DNA of 64,000 nt from Sesamum alatum (GCA_034509735.1 JACGWO010000004.1:27757395-27821394), one strand, 5' to 3'. Positions 22,016 to 34,538 are shown, counted from the first letter of the stretch. Notes: generated by a model from the sequence alone, not told the origin. Program-made: numbers and translations.

Positions 22016-22512
22016 GGGATAATTACACTATGACTATGCTCTCCTGAAGTTTGGTGCATTACACGTAGACCTCATATAATTTAAAAACAAATATAATACT
22101 CCTTAAAGTTTGTTTTCGTCTAACGAATAGATCCTCCATTGGCCAAAGTTTGTCAAATTTGCTGATATTAACAAAAAGTTTTATGTTTACCCCGATTGAT
22201 TTATTACTGATTTATTGCAGGTCAAACAAATCTTCCTACGAATTACCATACTCAATGCATTAGTGTGAAGATGCACAAAGTAGTTTGTCATAAAATATTT
22301 GTTTGACCTCCAATAAGTTTAGTCAATCAAGGACAAATATAGATTTTTATTTAATCTTTTACTAATATAAGCAAATTCGATGAATTTCATACTAACCATG
22401 GATCTATTGTTGAACGGAAACACACGTCGTGAGATATTAAATGTACTTTTTCAAACCATAGGGAATTTACGTGTAATTATACAAACCTAGGAGAGCATGG
22501 TATAATTTATCC
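22016..22512. repeat. Family-3 MITE
   Basis: Ends GGGATAATTACAC and TATAATTTATCC with inverted arms of about 150 bases ('tgaagtttggtgca' against its mirror). No clean TSD. Confidence 0.7.
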
Positions 22513-22525
22513 CCATATATATATA

Positions 22526-23040
22526 GGCTTAAATGATTTTGTCCTAATAAGTATGCGCTATTTGACATTTTTTCCTTTATGTTTTTAGGGTTGATAATTG
22601 ATCCTATAACTTTTTCCCACTTCGCATCGATTTAATCCTTCGCACCAGAAATTTAAAAAATTGCCGGAATTTCTCACGTGCACGCACGTGTTCTTATAAA
22701 TTGGGTTTTGCATTTATTGGCCACTTTTCCAACATGGCCACACAAAAAAAATTATCGCACGACGAAGAGGGAAGCCAAAGACGTTATCTCGCCATGGGTG
22801 GATGAAAAAAGTGGCCATATTGGAAAAAGTAGTCAATAAAATGCAAAACCCCAATTTATTAAGACACGGCGTGCCAACTGTGAGAAATTCCCGATAACTT
22901 TTTAAATTTCCAGTGTCGAAAGACTAAAATCCGAAGTAGAAAAAAGTTACAGAACCGATTCTCAACCTTAAAAAACATAAAAGACAAAAATACTAAATAT
23001 AATATTTACAGATCAAAAAAATCATTTAAACAAAATATAT
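22526..23040. repeat. Family-1 MITE
   Basis: Starts GGCTTAAATGATTTTGTCC and ends with the inverted form ('gatcaaaaaaatcatttaa'). The inner arms 'ccaatttattaagacac' and 'aaattgggttttgcat' pair. Non-coding. Confidence 0.72.
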
Positions 23041-24124
23041 AGAAGAGAGAGAGAGGGAGTAAAGTGATCTTGAAGCCATGAAAATCAATATAGTGAGAAA
23101 TACTAAAAAGGTTGCATGATCACATGGATTGGAAGACAATAATTGATGGGTAAGTGGTAATGTAAATCTAGTTCGACCACTACCTAAACACCATAAGTGG
23201 GAATTGCAAGAGCTGTCAATTCAACACCCCTATTTTCAAACCCTTATCCAAAATACACTCACTTTCAACACATCCCTCCACCTGGAAAAACATACTTCAT
23301 AATCATTAACTTCGGGACCTCATTCCACATTAATTCTCTCTTTCCCATGCTTCCTACCATTTCTTTTTCTTTCTTTTTATTACATTCTTAAATTCATACC
23401 ACATAAATACTGTCGATACGTTCTATAAATGAATATTGACTAGATACCTTGCTTTTCTCAGTCGATCCGTCCCATCATAATCAACGTATATAGTTATCAA
23501 GTCTCAAGATTTATCGTGTGTACATTAGGATATGTTTACTATTTGGATAATTATGGTGTATAGATTAATGAATGATATTATTTGGAATAAAATTTTATGC
23601 TTAATATAATATTTTGTTTACATTATTTATATGTTGTATATTGTAACAATATAAACCAATTTAGAGGAAAATGTAATTTTTTCTACTCCTGAGGATATTA
23701 AAATAAATATAATTTACAACAGGAAGGGCTTATATGATCAATGCACAAATTATAACTTGACCCGATTTTTGGATGATTTAAATACACCCCAAGAGGTGTA
23801 TTAAAATCATGGATTAGATTCATTATAACGGGCATTGATTCAATCAATGGTCATATTTTTCAAGTAAACATAATTTAGAGTGATTAGACTATAAATTAAC
23901 CTAATCATGAAATAGTAAACATGCCCGTACAATGTATAAAGTGTTTTTCCCATCATTTTTCAATATTTTTGACTGCAAAGATACCATAGAGAAAGAAAAA
24001 GTGAAAATTTCTAGTATTCTGAATGATGATATGAGATTTATAATTGACTATCCTAGACGTCATGGTTCGAATTCCTGCTGTTTGATATATTTCTATTGTT
24101 ATAGTAGGTATGTTTTTGATGACG
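23041..24124. other. Intergenic, no gene seen
   Basis: AT-rich sequence with no supported coding frame. A 'catggttcgaattcctgctg' stretch at about 24061 resembles a SINE B box but has no body. Confidence 0.5.
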
Positions 24125-24594
24125 CAACAGTTAGGTGTTAGTTTATGGTGATATCACTAACAATAAAATATGATGTTAGTGACAAAATATGAAATGACAA
24201 TTTTAAAAGTTTCACTAAAAATATATATAAGTGACAACATTTTTATCTTGTCACTATATAATTATAGTGACAAAAATTGTGTATTAAAGTTGTCACTAAA
24301 TACAATAGTGACTCATCTATAGTTCAACTTAATAGTGACAACACAATATAGTCACAACAATTATTTATTGCACTAGGTTGTCACATATACATGAGTCACT
24401 AATTGTATCTAGTGACAACTTTGTGCACATCTTTTGTCACTAATAATAATTTTTACAAAATAATAGTAATTATTAAAATCATAAAAATTCATTATTGTGA
24501 CAAAATAAACATTCTGTCACTAATATATATAATAGTGACATTATTAAAATTGTCACTGATTTTTTTTTGTCGCTAATCTTCTATTTTCTTGTAG
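24125..24594. mobile_element. CACTA-like terminal region with TGTCACTA subterminal repeats
   Basis: About fifteen copies of TAGTGACA, TGTCACTA or close variants occur in both orientations within 450 bases. The block ends in TTTTCTTGTAG (24584-24594), one step from the CACTA terminal sequence TTTTCTTGTAGTG. Dense subterminal repeats with such an end are typical of En/Spm elements. No transposase is present and the opposite terminus was not located. Confidence 0.6.
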
Positions 24595-25623
24595 GATTAT
24601 GATTTAATTGTTTATAATTGTCTCTGTATCGATATTAGAATCGACAGGACTTAATGTAATCACTTTTACTTTCGATTAATAAATTCATCGCTTTCAATTC
24701 AAAAATATAAAATAAAAATTATAGAATGGAGAACGTTGGATTAAACTTTTACAGCATATATTTGTCCTTCGAGTTAGAACTACTAAAAGAAAGACTTTTC
24801 TCGATTTAAGTAACAATAATTTCAATTAATTTTGCATTCTTTTTTTGATAAATATGAATGGGATGGACCCCAAAAAGCATTGTCTTTAAAAGTCGCGTCA
24901 AAACTCCTCGTGCAAGCAAATATGTGGGACGCTACCCACGTCGCTATTTTAAGAAAAACACACGTCATATTTTTTTATTTTTCAAAAGGGAAATTAAATG
25001 GGAGGTTTAAGTTGGGTTAAAGAGTATTAATTAAGTTATACACAACTATGAGAAAAAAAAAAACAAAGAAGAAGAATATTAATGATAAAAAAGTAATTTG
25101 ATGTTGTTACTATTTATGAAAACTTTTGACATAATATTATAGCATTTTAAGTTTACTGCAAAAACAGTTATTCGTGCACTATAAATGACTATTGTTTAAA
25201 ATCATACTGCGGTCATACAAAAAATAATATGAAAATTTAAATTCGATCATACAAAAAATCAATATGAAAATTTAAAATTTTGATCACGATAATCAATATT
25301 CAATATGATTAGAAAAATATATATACATATATTATATGGGAAGAACATTTGCCATAGTTTGAGCTGTTACTAATCTTTTAATCTCGCTCGATTAGAAATA
25401 ACAGTAACAATCATTGCATAACTGTAATTAATTAGTATTTGTCATTCATTTTACTTTTAATAGTTATAATAATCATAATAAAAATTATATTTCTTCTTGT
25501 GATTTGTCATTATTGATTACATCAACAAAAGATGTATAATTACAAGAAAAACATCATTACAGTTAGTCACGAAAATTGATTGTTACTACATATTTGTTAA
25601 TTGTAGATCTATATAAGTTTATT
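24595..25623. other. Intergenic; a second faint CACTA-like end
   Basis: At about 25548 'attacaagaaaaacatcatt' followed by 'agtcacgaaaa' resembles a CACTA 5' end. Otherwise AT-rich without genes. The frame at 24832-25020 is not recognisable. Confidence 0.35.
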
Positions 25624-26033
25624 GGGTGAATTACAATGACTTCTCTTGCAGGTTTGATATAATACGTATATTTTTTTGTTGTTTAAAAAATTACCAAATA
25701 CTTCTCTAAGGTTTGAAATCGTCTAACAAATAACTCATTTTTATCCATTTTTATGGGTGAACTAACCAAAATGCTCTTCCACAAATTAAATTATTTTTTT
25801 AAATTTTCTAAATTTATTTGGACAAAAATGTGCAGGGGGAATTTCATAGTCTTTACGCAGGGACAATAATGTAACTTACCTCGGATGATTTTCTACAATT
25901 TAAAAAAAAAAATCAAGGGCAAAAACGGACATTTCAAGGCCCTTGGTTAAAAATTATAAATCTTAGGGCATATTGCAATGAATGAGTATTTATAATTTAT
26001 GCCAAATTTCAGAAGAGTAATTATAATTCACTC
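25624..26033. repeat. Family-2 MITE
   Basis: Ends GGGTGAATTACAATGAC and TATAATTCACTC. The interior 'atgggtgaactaaccaaaatgc' is shared with the copies at 1529 and 59832. No clear TSD. Confidence 0.72.
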
Positions 26034-26036
26034 TAA

Positions 26037-26046
26037 TTTATAATAG
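26037..26046. repeat. 10-bp target-site duplication (left) TTTATAATAG
   Basis: Identical to 30533-30542 on the far side of the 26047-30532 element. Confidence 0.9.
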
Positions 26047-26394
26047 GGGTAAAAGCAATTTACCCTCCTGTGTTATCCAAATAGCAATTACCCCTTGTGA
26101 TAAAAAAAATAAGGCAATTTACCCCTCGTTTTAAGGAAATGAGCAAAATACCCCCCTCAAGCATGGGTGGGATACATGCGCCCATTTTGTTTCTTTTTTT
26201 ATATTTTTATTTTAATTTACAACCATTAAATTTTATCTAATAAAAAATCGACGATCCAGATTCAATTTACATATAAAATTAAATCAAAAAAATTCAAAAC
26301 ATTATTTTAAAAAATATATGTATATACATTTATGATATATATAATATATATGTGTATTTATGATTATATAATCTATATACTGTATAGCCGCCGG

Positions 26395-26748
26395 CCCGGC
26401 GCCCTTCACCTCCCCTTCTGCCGCTCCCTTCCGCCACCGCCGTAGGCGCCCCCCTCCTCCTCCTCCTCCCCAACAGCCACCGCCCCTCCCCTTTCCCTTT
26501 CCGTCCCCCCCTCCCTCTGTGCAGCGCGCGCACGCCCCCCTCCCTTTCCCGTCCTATCACCCCTCCCTTTGCAGCTGCCCCCCGTCACCCCCTCCCCCTG
26601 TGCAGCCGCCGCTGCCTCCCCTTCCTCCCATCGCCCCTCCCCTCCCCCAGACCCTGCCCCTTCCCCTCCTCCAGCGAGACCCTTCCCCTCCCCTCCCCTT
26701 TCGCCGGCGCCCGCCCCCTTACCTCCTCGTCGTCGGCGCGCCTCCCTG
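26395..26748 (+). other. C-rich block in TIR element, quadruplex-prone on minus strand
   Basis: About 350 bases dominated by CCCCTCCCC-type repeats, with abrupt AT-rich borders. All frames give proline-, arginine- or glycine-rich low-complexity peptides. The minus strand carries many runs of three or more G, so it could form G-quadruplexes. I see no gene here. Confidence 0.75.
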
Positions 26749-26784
26749 TTCTTTTTTTATATTTTTTTATTAATATTTGCATAT

Positions 26785-27371
26785 ATTGTATATAATTAAA
26801 ACAGAATCATTGAGACTATCTACCCAAGCGCCACGTATGCGCAGATGTGGATAGCCTCAATGAGCTCTATTCTCCCAAATGGAATTTAACAACTTTTTAA
26901 ATAAAAGAAAAAATATTAGTATTTATCCAAAAGAATCTAAATCGATATTATATATTTATATAATTTTTTTAAGTAAAAAAAACATAGTTATCAATATATA
27001 TTTACTTATTTTTATAGATAGCATCCACTAATTTATCCACAAAAAGAATTGTATTTTTTCAAAAACTAATTAAATAGAACTATAAAGTAATTTTATTTTA
27101 AATATAAAAATAAGTAAATAATTAATACATTAAAACTTTAAATCAATTAGTAAATATAAAAAATACAAAAGTATGTTGAATACAAAATGAATTTAAATTA
27201 TTTTTGCTAACTAATTTACCTGAAAAAAAAGGATTTTTATCTTTTGATTAAACAAATAATCGTTACACTTATCTAAATTAGATACAAGGTAAGTGACAAT
27301 TTTTTAAGTGGCGAAAATAACTAAGTGAATAAAAATTACAAATAATTCAAACTTTAAAATAAAATGAGTAA
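26785..27371 (+). mobile_element. Helitron 5'-end fragment, copy 1
   Basis: TATATAATTAAAACAGAATC followed by 'attgagactatctacccaag' and 'cacgtatgcgcagatgtgg' matches the 5' end of the Helitron at 27372, then diverges and is cut off by it. The first bases are mutated (TTG instead of TCTA). Confidence 0.6.
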
Positions 27372-30128
27372 TCTATATATAATTAAAACAGATTCATTGA
27401 AAACTATCTACCCAAGTGCTACGTATGCATAGACGTTTGGACAACCTCAATGAACTCTCCCTCTATTTTGCCAAATGAAATATAAACATATTTTTAGATA
27501 ATTATTAAAAAAGTATTAGAATTCATTCAAAAGAGATCTAAATTAATTACTAATAACCTGTTTTAGGATAAAGAAATTAAAAAAATATTGGATTTAATCA
27601 AAAAGAATTAATCATATTATCTAAACAAGTATTTTCTAAAATAAAGAATAAAAAATATTAATATTTATACAAAAGAATCTATTCAATATTATTTTTTTAT
27701 CTTCTTTTTAAAGTATATCAAAACATGATATACTCATATCCTATTTTGATAGATATTGAAAATAAAATCAAGAAAAAAAAATAAATCTAATATATTAATA
27801 AAACAATCATTGAACTATTCCAACTCAAGTGCTACGTATGCAATAGACGTGGACAAACCTCAATGAGCTCTATTTGCAAATGGAATATAATATATTTTTA
27901 GATAATTATTAAAAAAATATTAGTAATTCATTCAAAAAGGTCTAAATTAAATTTCTAATAACTATTTTTTAGATAAAGAATTAAAATATTGGATATTTAA
28001 TTGAATCTAATCAATATTATCTAATAATTTTTTTTAAAAAAATAAAGAATAAAAAATATAATAATATTTATACAAAAGAATCTAATCAATATTATTTTTT
28101 TATCCTCATTTTTATAAGTATATAATAACATGTATATTTCAATATCTATTTTGATAGATATTGAATACAATCAAGAAAGAAATGAATCAAAATTTATTTC
28201 TTAAATTCAATATCGAGAACTAATAAATATATTTCTATGTATTAAAGAAAAAAATAAATCAATTAATTTCTCAAACTACAATCAATGTCGAGATTACAAA
28301 ATATATTTCTATGTATTTTCAATTTTAGCATCTATAAATCAATTTAATCTAAGTTAAATATATTTAATACAAAAACTATAAAAATGTGACAAATACACCA
28401 ATTAATTATATATATATATATGCATATATATGTACTAGGCGAGTGTGCATTGGAAGACTGAATAAGTCAAAGATACCGGCTATAAATATTCATCTTTACA
28501 CACATGGGCAAGATGTAATATTTTGGAATTTAGAAAAAGTTAGGATAAAAGATAGACCATTCAAGTTAAAATTAATAGGTATAGAAGATAAGTCACTATT
28601 ATATATCAAATCTTAACTATTTTGGCCTTTGAATTTAAAATAATTTAAAAAGATAAGAACTTCGTATCATCATAAATTGTAGGTCTGCAAAAACAACACA
28701 AAAATAAATCACAAAGTTGTGAAAATCTCTAACCTAGCATGGAGAATATGATTAGCAATGATAGTACAAACTGGTAGAATGATTTTTGCCTTTCTGTAAA
28801 AGATATCAAGTGAAATTATTGATGAAAAAGCTAGACATTAAGAAGTTTCTCAATAATAGATAGTTGAAATATTTTCTACAAACTTACATTTATCAATGTA
28901 AAGAACAATTTATACAAGGAAGCCTTAAAGCTCATTTTTAATCATTATTTTTAGATACTTCATGCTTCTTTTGATAATATATATATACTATTATATATAT
29001 TTGTTTAATTTATTTGAAATATTTACAACATACATCAAAAGGTTCCAAGATTGAGGATTTAATAAATTATCGACAAATTGAGGGCGAAGGATACTTAGAC
29101 TCTTCCATCTAGGCAATGAGGGCAAAAAAGGCTGGGAAAATATTCAACAAGTTATTAGAAGATCTATTTATTTATTCAGCTTTTTTCACTATTTGTGATG
29201 AATTTCAAATGTACTAGCAGTTTTACAAAATTTAGCTTTGTTTGTATCTTAATTATTGTAGGCTAATTTTTAAATCTTTGTTCCATTTTTTAATAATTCT
29301 AGGCTAAACTTTGATTTCACTGATGTTTTCACATTGCAATGACAAAATAAATTCAAACTATATTTTAGAAAATCTACTTATATGCTTTTAAAAATAAAAT
29401 CAAATAAATGACTAGATAAATTATAATTAGATTAATTAATTAAAAATCAAATCAATCTCTTCTCACAAGAAAATAAGTACTTACATGCTTAAATATAGTT
29501 GGAACTTTCATCATTTTGATAACTAATAACATTGGTTCTTGGTTGAGAAAGCATAAATTGTCGCAGGGGTGTGTCAATTCTTTATTCTTTGCACTCATTG
29601 AAGCAGGAATGGAATAGAAAATTAAAGGCGTATTATGTCATTATGAATAAACTAGATTTGGATGTAGGTGCGAAGATCACAAACTTAAAGTAAGGATTAT
29701 TGATGAATAAAATAAAACACAAAATAAATTGTTGGTGAGAAAAATTAAAATATGTCTTTATCTGCAACCAAGGAGACATCAACTAAGTAGCCCATATCAA
29801 GTTATTGACACTCATAGAAGATCAAATGTATAAAGTGAACCGCGTTTGTACTCCACCAACAATACTATAACATAAGGAATTTATGATCAAAGCGATTAGA
29901 AAAATATAAGAACCTATGATTGTATGGAAATGTGGATATTTTTTCTAATTAATGATAACTCATTCAATTTAAGAAAATTTATATTTTATATAATTCTTAT
30001 TAGAACTAATATACAGAGGTAGATAATTTTTGTTCAACTTTATAATATATATTTTTGAATATTAATTATTATAGCCACAATTTAAATTGAAAATGTTTCC
30101 CTGTGCCTTGGCACGGGTTTTGTACTAG
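27372..30128 (+). mobile_element. Helitron, non-autonomous, with hairpin and CTAG end
   Basis: The 5' end TCTATATATAATTAAAACAG is preceded by A. The 3' end has a hairpin, CCTGTGCC-TTGGCACGGG, then TTTTGTACTAG (30128), followed by T. TC...CTAG between A and T is the Helitron signature. No Rep/helicase was found. The segment 28386-28616 reads LNKSKIPAINIHLYTHGQDV but is not a recognisable domain. A second 5' end at 27786 means that two elements may share this 3' end. Confidence 0.72.
27786..27900 (+). repeat. Additional Helitron 5' end, copy 3
   Basis: TCTAATATATTAATAAAACA then 'atcattgaactattccaact' and 'ctacgtatgcaatagacgtgg' repeat the 5' terminal 110 bases seen at 26785 and 27372. It is preceded by A, as Helitrons require. 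Confidence 0.62.
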
Positions 30129-30542
30129 TTATATATATATATATATATATATTATATAATTTATATTTATAACTTGTGTTAAATCTGAACCATCGATCTA
30201 ATTCAAATGGATATGGGCAATTGATTTTATATATAAATATAAACCGTAGATCTAAATAAAGAAAGATTTAAGCCATTGATTTGCTCATCAAATCTCCACC
30301 ATTAATATATATATCAAACAAGATCTAACGGTAAAAATTAAGGGTATAAATGTCATTTATAACTAAAATCTAATCGCAGTCGCATTTAGGGCGCGTGTAT
30401 TGTACCTCTCGTATGAAGGGGTATTTTGCTTTATTTTGAAAAATACAAGAGGGTAAATTACTTATTTTTTTTAACACAAGGAGGTAAATTGCTATTTTCG
30501 GATAACACGGGAGGGTAAATTGCATTTTACCCTTTATAATAG

Positions 30543-30780
30543 TGACAAAAAATATTGTTTAAAATTGTTTTTTTTTTAACAGAAAATATTGTTTACATTG
30601 TCATTTTGACAATGGACTACATACGTATGGTGACAACTGAAATACAATACGTATTAAGAGATATTTATGTTTGTTATATTGTCCTGTGACTGTACATGTG
30701 TTGCTAATGGCATATAATGATAATTTTTGTTTTACAATTTTTTTGTCACTAATAATAACAGTTGTAACTCTTAAATTATA
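30543..30780. repeat. CACTA-like subterminal fragment
   Basis: Several TAGTGACAAAA / TTTGTCACTAA units, as at 24125-24594, directly beyond the TSD of the big TIR element. No terminus or gene. Confidence 0.4.
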
Positions 30781-30889
30781 GTTAATTGATATATATGCTC
30801 AAATAATATCCTTTACATTATTACTTAATTCATGTTTGACTTTGCGATTGAGCAGTTCAGACTTGCATTTTAAATCTAATACTGATCAA

Positions 30890-31045
30890 CACATCAAATA
30901 AATTATATCTAAATAACACCTATTTTTATAATAGAAATACCCCATCTACTATACATTAGACAACGTCCCACACACTCGTGTGTTTAAACTCATGACCTCT
31001 AAAATCATAAGATTCCAATCTTAACCACTAACCACTATGCTAGAG
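30890..31045 (-). repeat. SINE-like, tRNA-derived remnant
   Basis: The minus strand reads TAGTGGTTAAGATTGG (A-box-like), then AGGTCATGAGTTTAAAC (B-box-like), then a tail. Similar to 31240-31402 and 63045-63240. Confidence 0.5.
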
Positions 31046-31239
31046 ATCATTGGTGTATTACATCTATTAAATAACTCTTATTCTCCATTAACCTTTGAAA
31101 AAAATTAATTTTGAAATTTACCTGCAATTTGCATTAGCATAATAAAAATTATGGATTCAAATGGTATAATCACCTTTTGAAATCATTTATGTCATAATTA
31201 ATTATGCAATTGCCTGATCAGACAGAATCTTAATATTAT

Positions 31240-31402
31240 TTTTCTTAAAGCGGTAATTACATTATTGATACATCAATATTACAATAAATTGATCAATATA
31301 TCAATATAATAAAATAAATATTCACAAATTTGATGGGACTCGAACCCATAATTTTTAAAATTATTGATCATGAAACTTGAATTTTAACCACTAAAATAAG
31401 AC
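31240..31402 (-). repeat. SINE-like, tRNA-derived remnant
   Basis: The minus strand has TTAGTGGTTAAAATTC (A-box-like), TATGGGTTCGAGTCCCATC (good B box) and a tail with 'ttgatgtatcaataatg'. Confidence 0.52.
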
Positions 31403-31649
31403 ATCATCATTATGGATCTTAATATTATACTAACATTGGAATGTGGATGTCAATTTTCCGGGCGTGGTGTTTCGACATGGGTAGACAGGATACAAAATCT
31501 TTAAGTGGGGACTCTGACTCATCCAAACACATGCAAATTTTGAATTTGGATTAAGTTCGATCATAATATAATATACGTGTCATGTGATTGATATATAATT
31601 TCAAAAAAAATAATCAGTTACATAACAAATTAATTATCTTTATTGCATG

Positions 31650-31773
31650 TGTTGGAGTTTTAAAGAAAATTGAAGAATAAGAAGTAAATAAGAAAATAAA
31701 TTACTGTGTAAAATCTGGAATTTTATTAGACTGTGAAGACTTTAAATATAGCTTAAAATGAAGATTGAAAAAC
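31650..31773 (-). repeat. Copia 3' LTR, first part
   Basis: Aligns with 45046-45170. Interrupted after AAAAC at 31773, where a Gypsy-type LTR starts. Confidence 0.9.
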
Positions 31774-34042
31774 TGTAGCACCCCCCTACAGCACTACGCT
31801 TTAATACCATTAAATATAATACATCATCCATAATAAAACTCTTTTTACAAGAAAATTAGATTAAACCAATAAATCGTGAAATACAAATTCAAATAAAAAT
31901 CTAATATCTATGTAGTTATGTAGTTAGATACCTCAATCCAAGATATCACTGCTGACCCACCTAATAAGGCTGGCAGCACGGCTCATGATCCAATTCAATT
32001 AGTCACTGTGACTTATTCCTGAAAAAAAAAAATACGTGGCAAGGAATGAACTGCCTACTCAATAAGTATAGCTAATCAACCTATATACATCGTCTGATAC
32101 ATGCCATGAAACAAACCAATAAATATTCAATATACAATCACCACGAAGTCATAAAGCAATCAACATCACAATTACACATCAATCTATAGAACAACATATA
32201 TATCCAAAATTTCACTTTATTTCTGAGGGCCCTACTTACTCTAATTTAGAGTACATTAAGTCAATGGTTTTGCCGACCATCATCATCTCAATCAATGTCA
32301 TGTCATATACAACTCAGGATACCCGTCGAATGTGATATCTCCACACTATCTGAGTGTGTAACAATATCAACACAGGACATCACAATGAACATGGAATCTC
32401 CACACCACCTAGTGTGTAGCTATCAATACAGGATATTCCCCACTACCCGGAATACCCCAGAACCCTACGCGTCATAGTACCTAGCTTATATTCATTTTTC
32501 TCATCTCATATCGTCAATCACATCATCATCGATCACATCATCATAAACCATTGACTATGTTCCCCAACTAGGCAAGTCATCTCTCTTTATCTCACTTTAA
32601 CAATATACTCATAATTGACTTTGTTCAACTCCATGCAACAATAGAATATAATATAAGACACTCATCCGTCAATCTTTATAATATATGAATAATCGCAAAT
32701 AAAACACACAATGACAACTTTACACAATAACCACGTAATCCACATAAGCATTTACCAAATACCAGTCAGGTTTACAACAAATAAATGTACCATATATATA
32801 CTTATATATATAGATCCAAATAACTATACTTACCTCAAATCCCAAACGATTATATTAGTAAAATAAGCTGATCAAATCCTCTACTTTATCCTCGTGTCCT
32901 ATAATAGGTTATACTACGTATAATCAATATATCGAAATATCATAAATTTTGAATGAAATTACTAAATAATATTCGTATATTTTTTGTCAATCTTCTAATA
33001 TTTCATTTATATTGAAATGCAAATCCCCGTTCATTCCTCGTTTAAATAACTAGATATTATAAGCTTTCCCGATATATATATATATATATAATTTATCAAT
33101 TAACTCATAAGAGCTTATTTTATCAAACCCCTCGTATTCTTATAATTACTGTTCTCTATAGCATCCCTAACTTCAATTATTACGAAAATCTCATATTCTT
33201 TTATAATAAATATAATATTTCTCAAAATACAATTCTAATATTTCTTAAACATAATATTCCTGTTAATTTCTGTGAATTCTTCACTATTATAATAATTAAT
33301 TAAGCAACAATATGTAAAATTAAATATTTATTAATAAACCTAATGATTTTGAGCAATCCCTTATAACAACGGCTAAAATCTAAATAGATTAAATAATTTT
33401 AATTATTGACAATAATACTCCTATTCCAATTATGTATATAACCGGTCACTAATTTATACAAATACTCGAATTCATTAAATTTTTTGATTAAACATTAAAT
33501 CAAATAGTATAAATCATATTTAATAAATACATTAATCAAAATAATATAATTATATGAAATAATTAATAATTTCAAAACATAACTTCTTACCCGTTTTCAG
33601 AATAACTGATGCAAGGAAAACCGGATATTTGTTCAGCATTAGCATTCTGTATCTTGGTACTCCCACATTCTTATCACTTTTTTTTTTGTGTAGATAATAC
33701 ATACACATCACACATATATATTAATTTGTATGCCTTGGTGTGATTATGACCGGGTGTCAATATTGAAAACAACAATATAGTGTTAGCCACGTGCCCACTT
33801 CTAAGGTAATGTCCCATTTTGTTTCATTTTCTTTTTTATATTAAGTTTGTTAATATTATAATTTAGTCTCTAATTTTTTAATCTATGTAATTTGACCCCA
33901 AACATTTTATAAACCTTCAATTTAGCCCATTCAAATTTTAATATTTTCAAATTCAACCTATAATTTATTTTTAATTGATTTAGGTTCTCTTAATAATTAC
34001 CAATTAGCCCTGCAATTATATATAGAAATTTATGGACGTTAC
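31774..34042. mobile_element. Gypsy-type solo LTR, 2.27 kb
   Basis: Starts TGTAGC and ends GTTACA (final base at 43872, beyond the nested element), near-perfect LTR inverted ends. It is flanked by AAAAC on both sides (31769-31773 and 43873-43877). No internal domain and no second LTR copy, so it most likely arose by LTR-LTR recombination. It holds no supported gene; the frame at 32295-32477 is chance. The Gypsy class is inferred from length and context only. Confidence 0.72.
34038..34042. repeat. Target-site duplication GTTAC (left) of Tat-like Gypsy
   Basis: Repeated at 43867-43871 directly after the right LTR. Confidence 0.93.
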
Positions 34043-34538
34043 TGATCTGGGTCGCCTACTCAATCTCGTACGTTCCCCTCGATCCGATACCCTTTAACTC
34101 GATCTTGTAAGCTCCCAGACAAGTAACCTGAGAGGAAACAAGCACGTGAGACTAGCCGGGAGTGTCCCCGGTGTAGACCCTCCGATGCCTAAGTCAGACA
34201 CTGGTCGAGATGTATAAATGTAATCTGGTAGAAATATCTGGTCGAGTCTAGTCAGAAAACAACTTACCTTAAATGCGGTGTAGGCGACATATTTATAACA
34301 CCAAATGTTCGTACCTGTACGGTCCACATGGCTTCGTATGCTCTGTCCGATATGTCTTATCATCGAAGGTCTTCGTTTGGACATCTGGCCTCTAATATGG
34401 GCCGGGTCGTTAAACCGGGTCGGGTCGTCGGATCTGGCCCGTCCAGCTGGTGCGCGGGTCCACTGCATTCTTCATGGTTTTGGGGCCCTATTGAGGGTAT
34501 TTTAGTCTTTTGTTATTCATGAGGTTGTACCCCCATCA
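34043..34538 (-). repeat. Gypsy 3' LTR
   Basis: 496 bases, TGATCTGGG...CCCATCA. Differs from the other LTR by about 27 substitutions, nearly all transitions, plus two one-base indels in G and C runs. Confidence 0.95.

Larger units (their letters stand above)
26047..30532. mobile_element. 4.5 kb Mutator-like TIR element, no transposase, invaded by Helitrons
   Basis: The left TIR starts GGGTAAAAGCAATTTACCC and the right TIR ends GGGTAAATTGCATTTTACCC. Inverted similarity extends about 150 bases ('gaggtaaattgct' and mirror). A perfect 10-bp TSD flanks it. The interior left of 26785 and right of 30128 is its own: a TA-rich zone, a C-rich block at 26395-26748, and a right part with 'gaccatcgatc'-like AT-rich DNA. 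The middle (about 26785-30128) is Helitron sequence inserted later. The short version at 59020-59242 has the same ends. Confidence 0.85.

Noticed and set aside
24125..24594. CRISPR-like array from the repeated TGTCACTA units
   Set aside because: Units are short, in both orientations and irregularly spaced in a plant nuclear context; they fit CACTA subterminal repeats.
26330..26800. Several open frames with Pro-, Arg- or Gly-rich peptides on both strands
   Set aside because: They result from C-rich low-complexity DNA inside a TIR element; no domain, no start context, frames open on both strands at once.
28386..28616. Helitron-encoded RPA-like protein
   Set aside because: The 76-codon frame has no recognisable OB-fold motif and starts in a TA repeat.
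34094..34468. LTR-encoded protein of 124 codons on the minus strand
   Set aside because: Lies wholly in the LTR, is repeated only in part in the other LTR (broken by substitutions), and has no domain.
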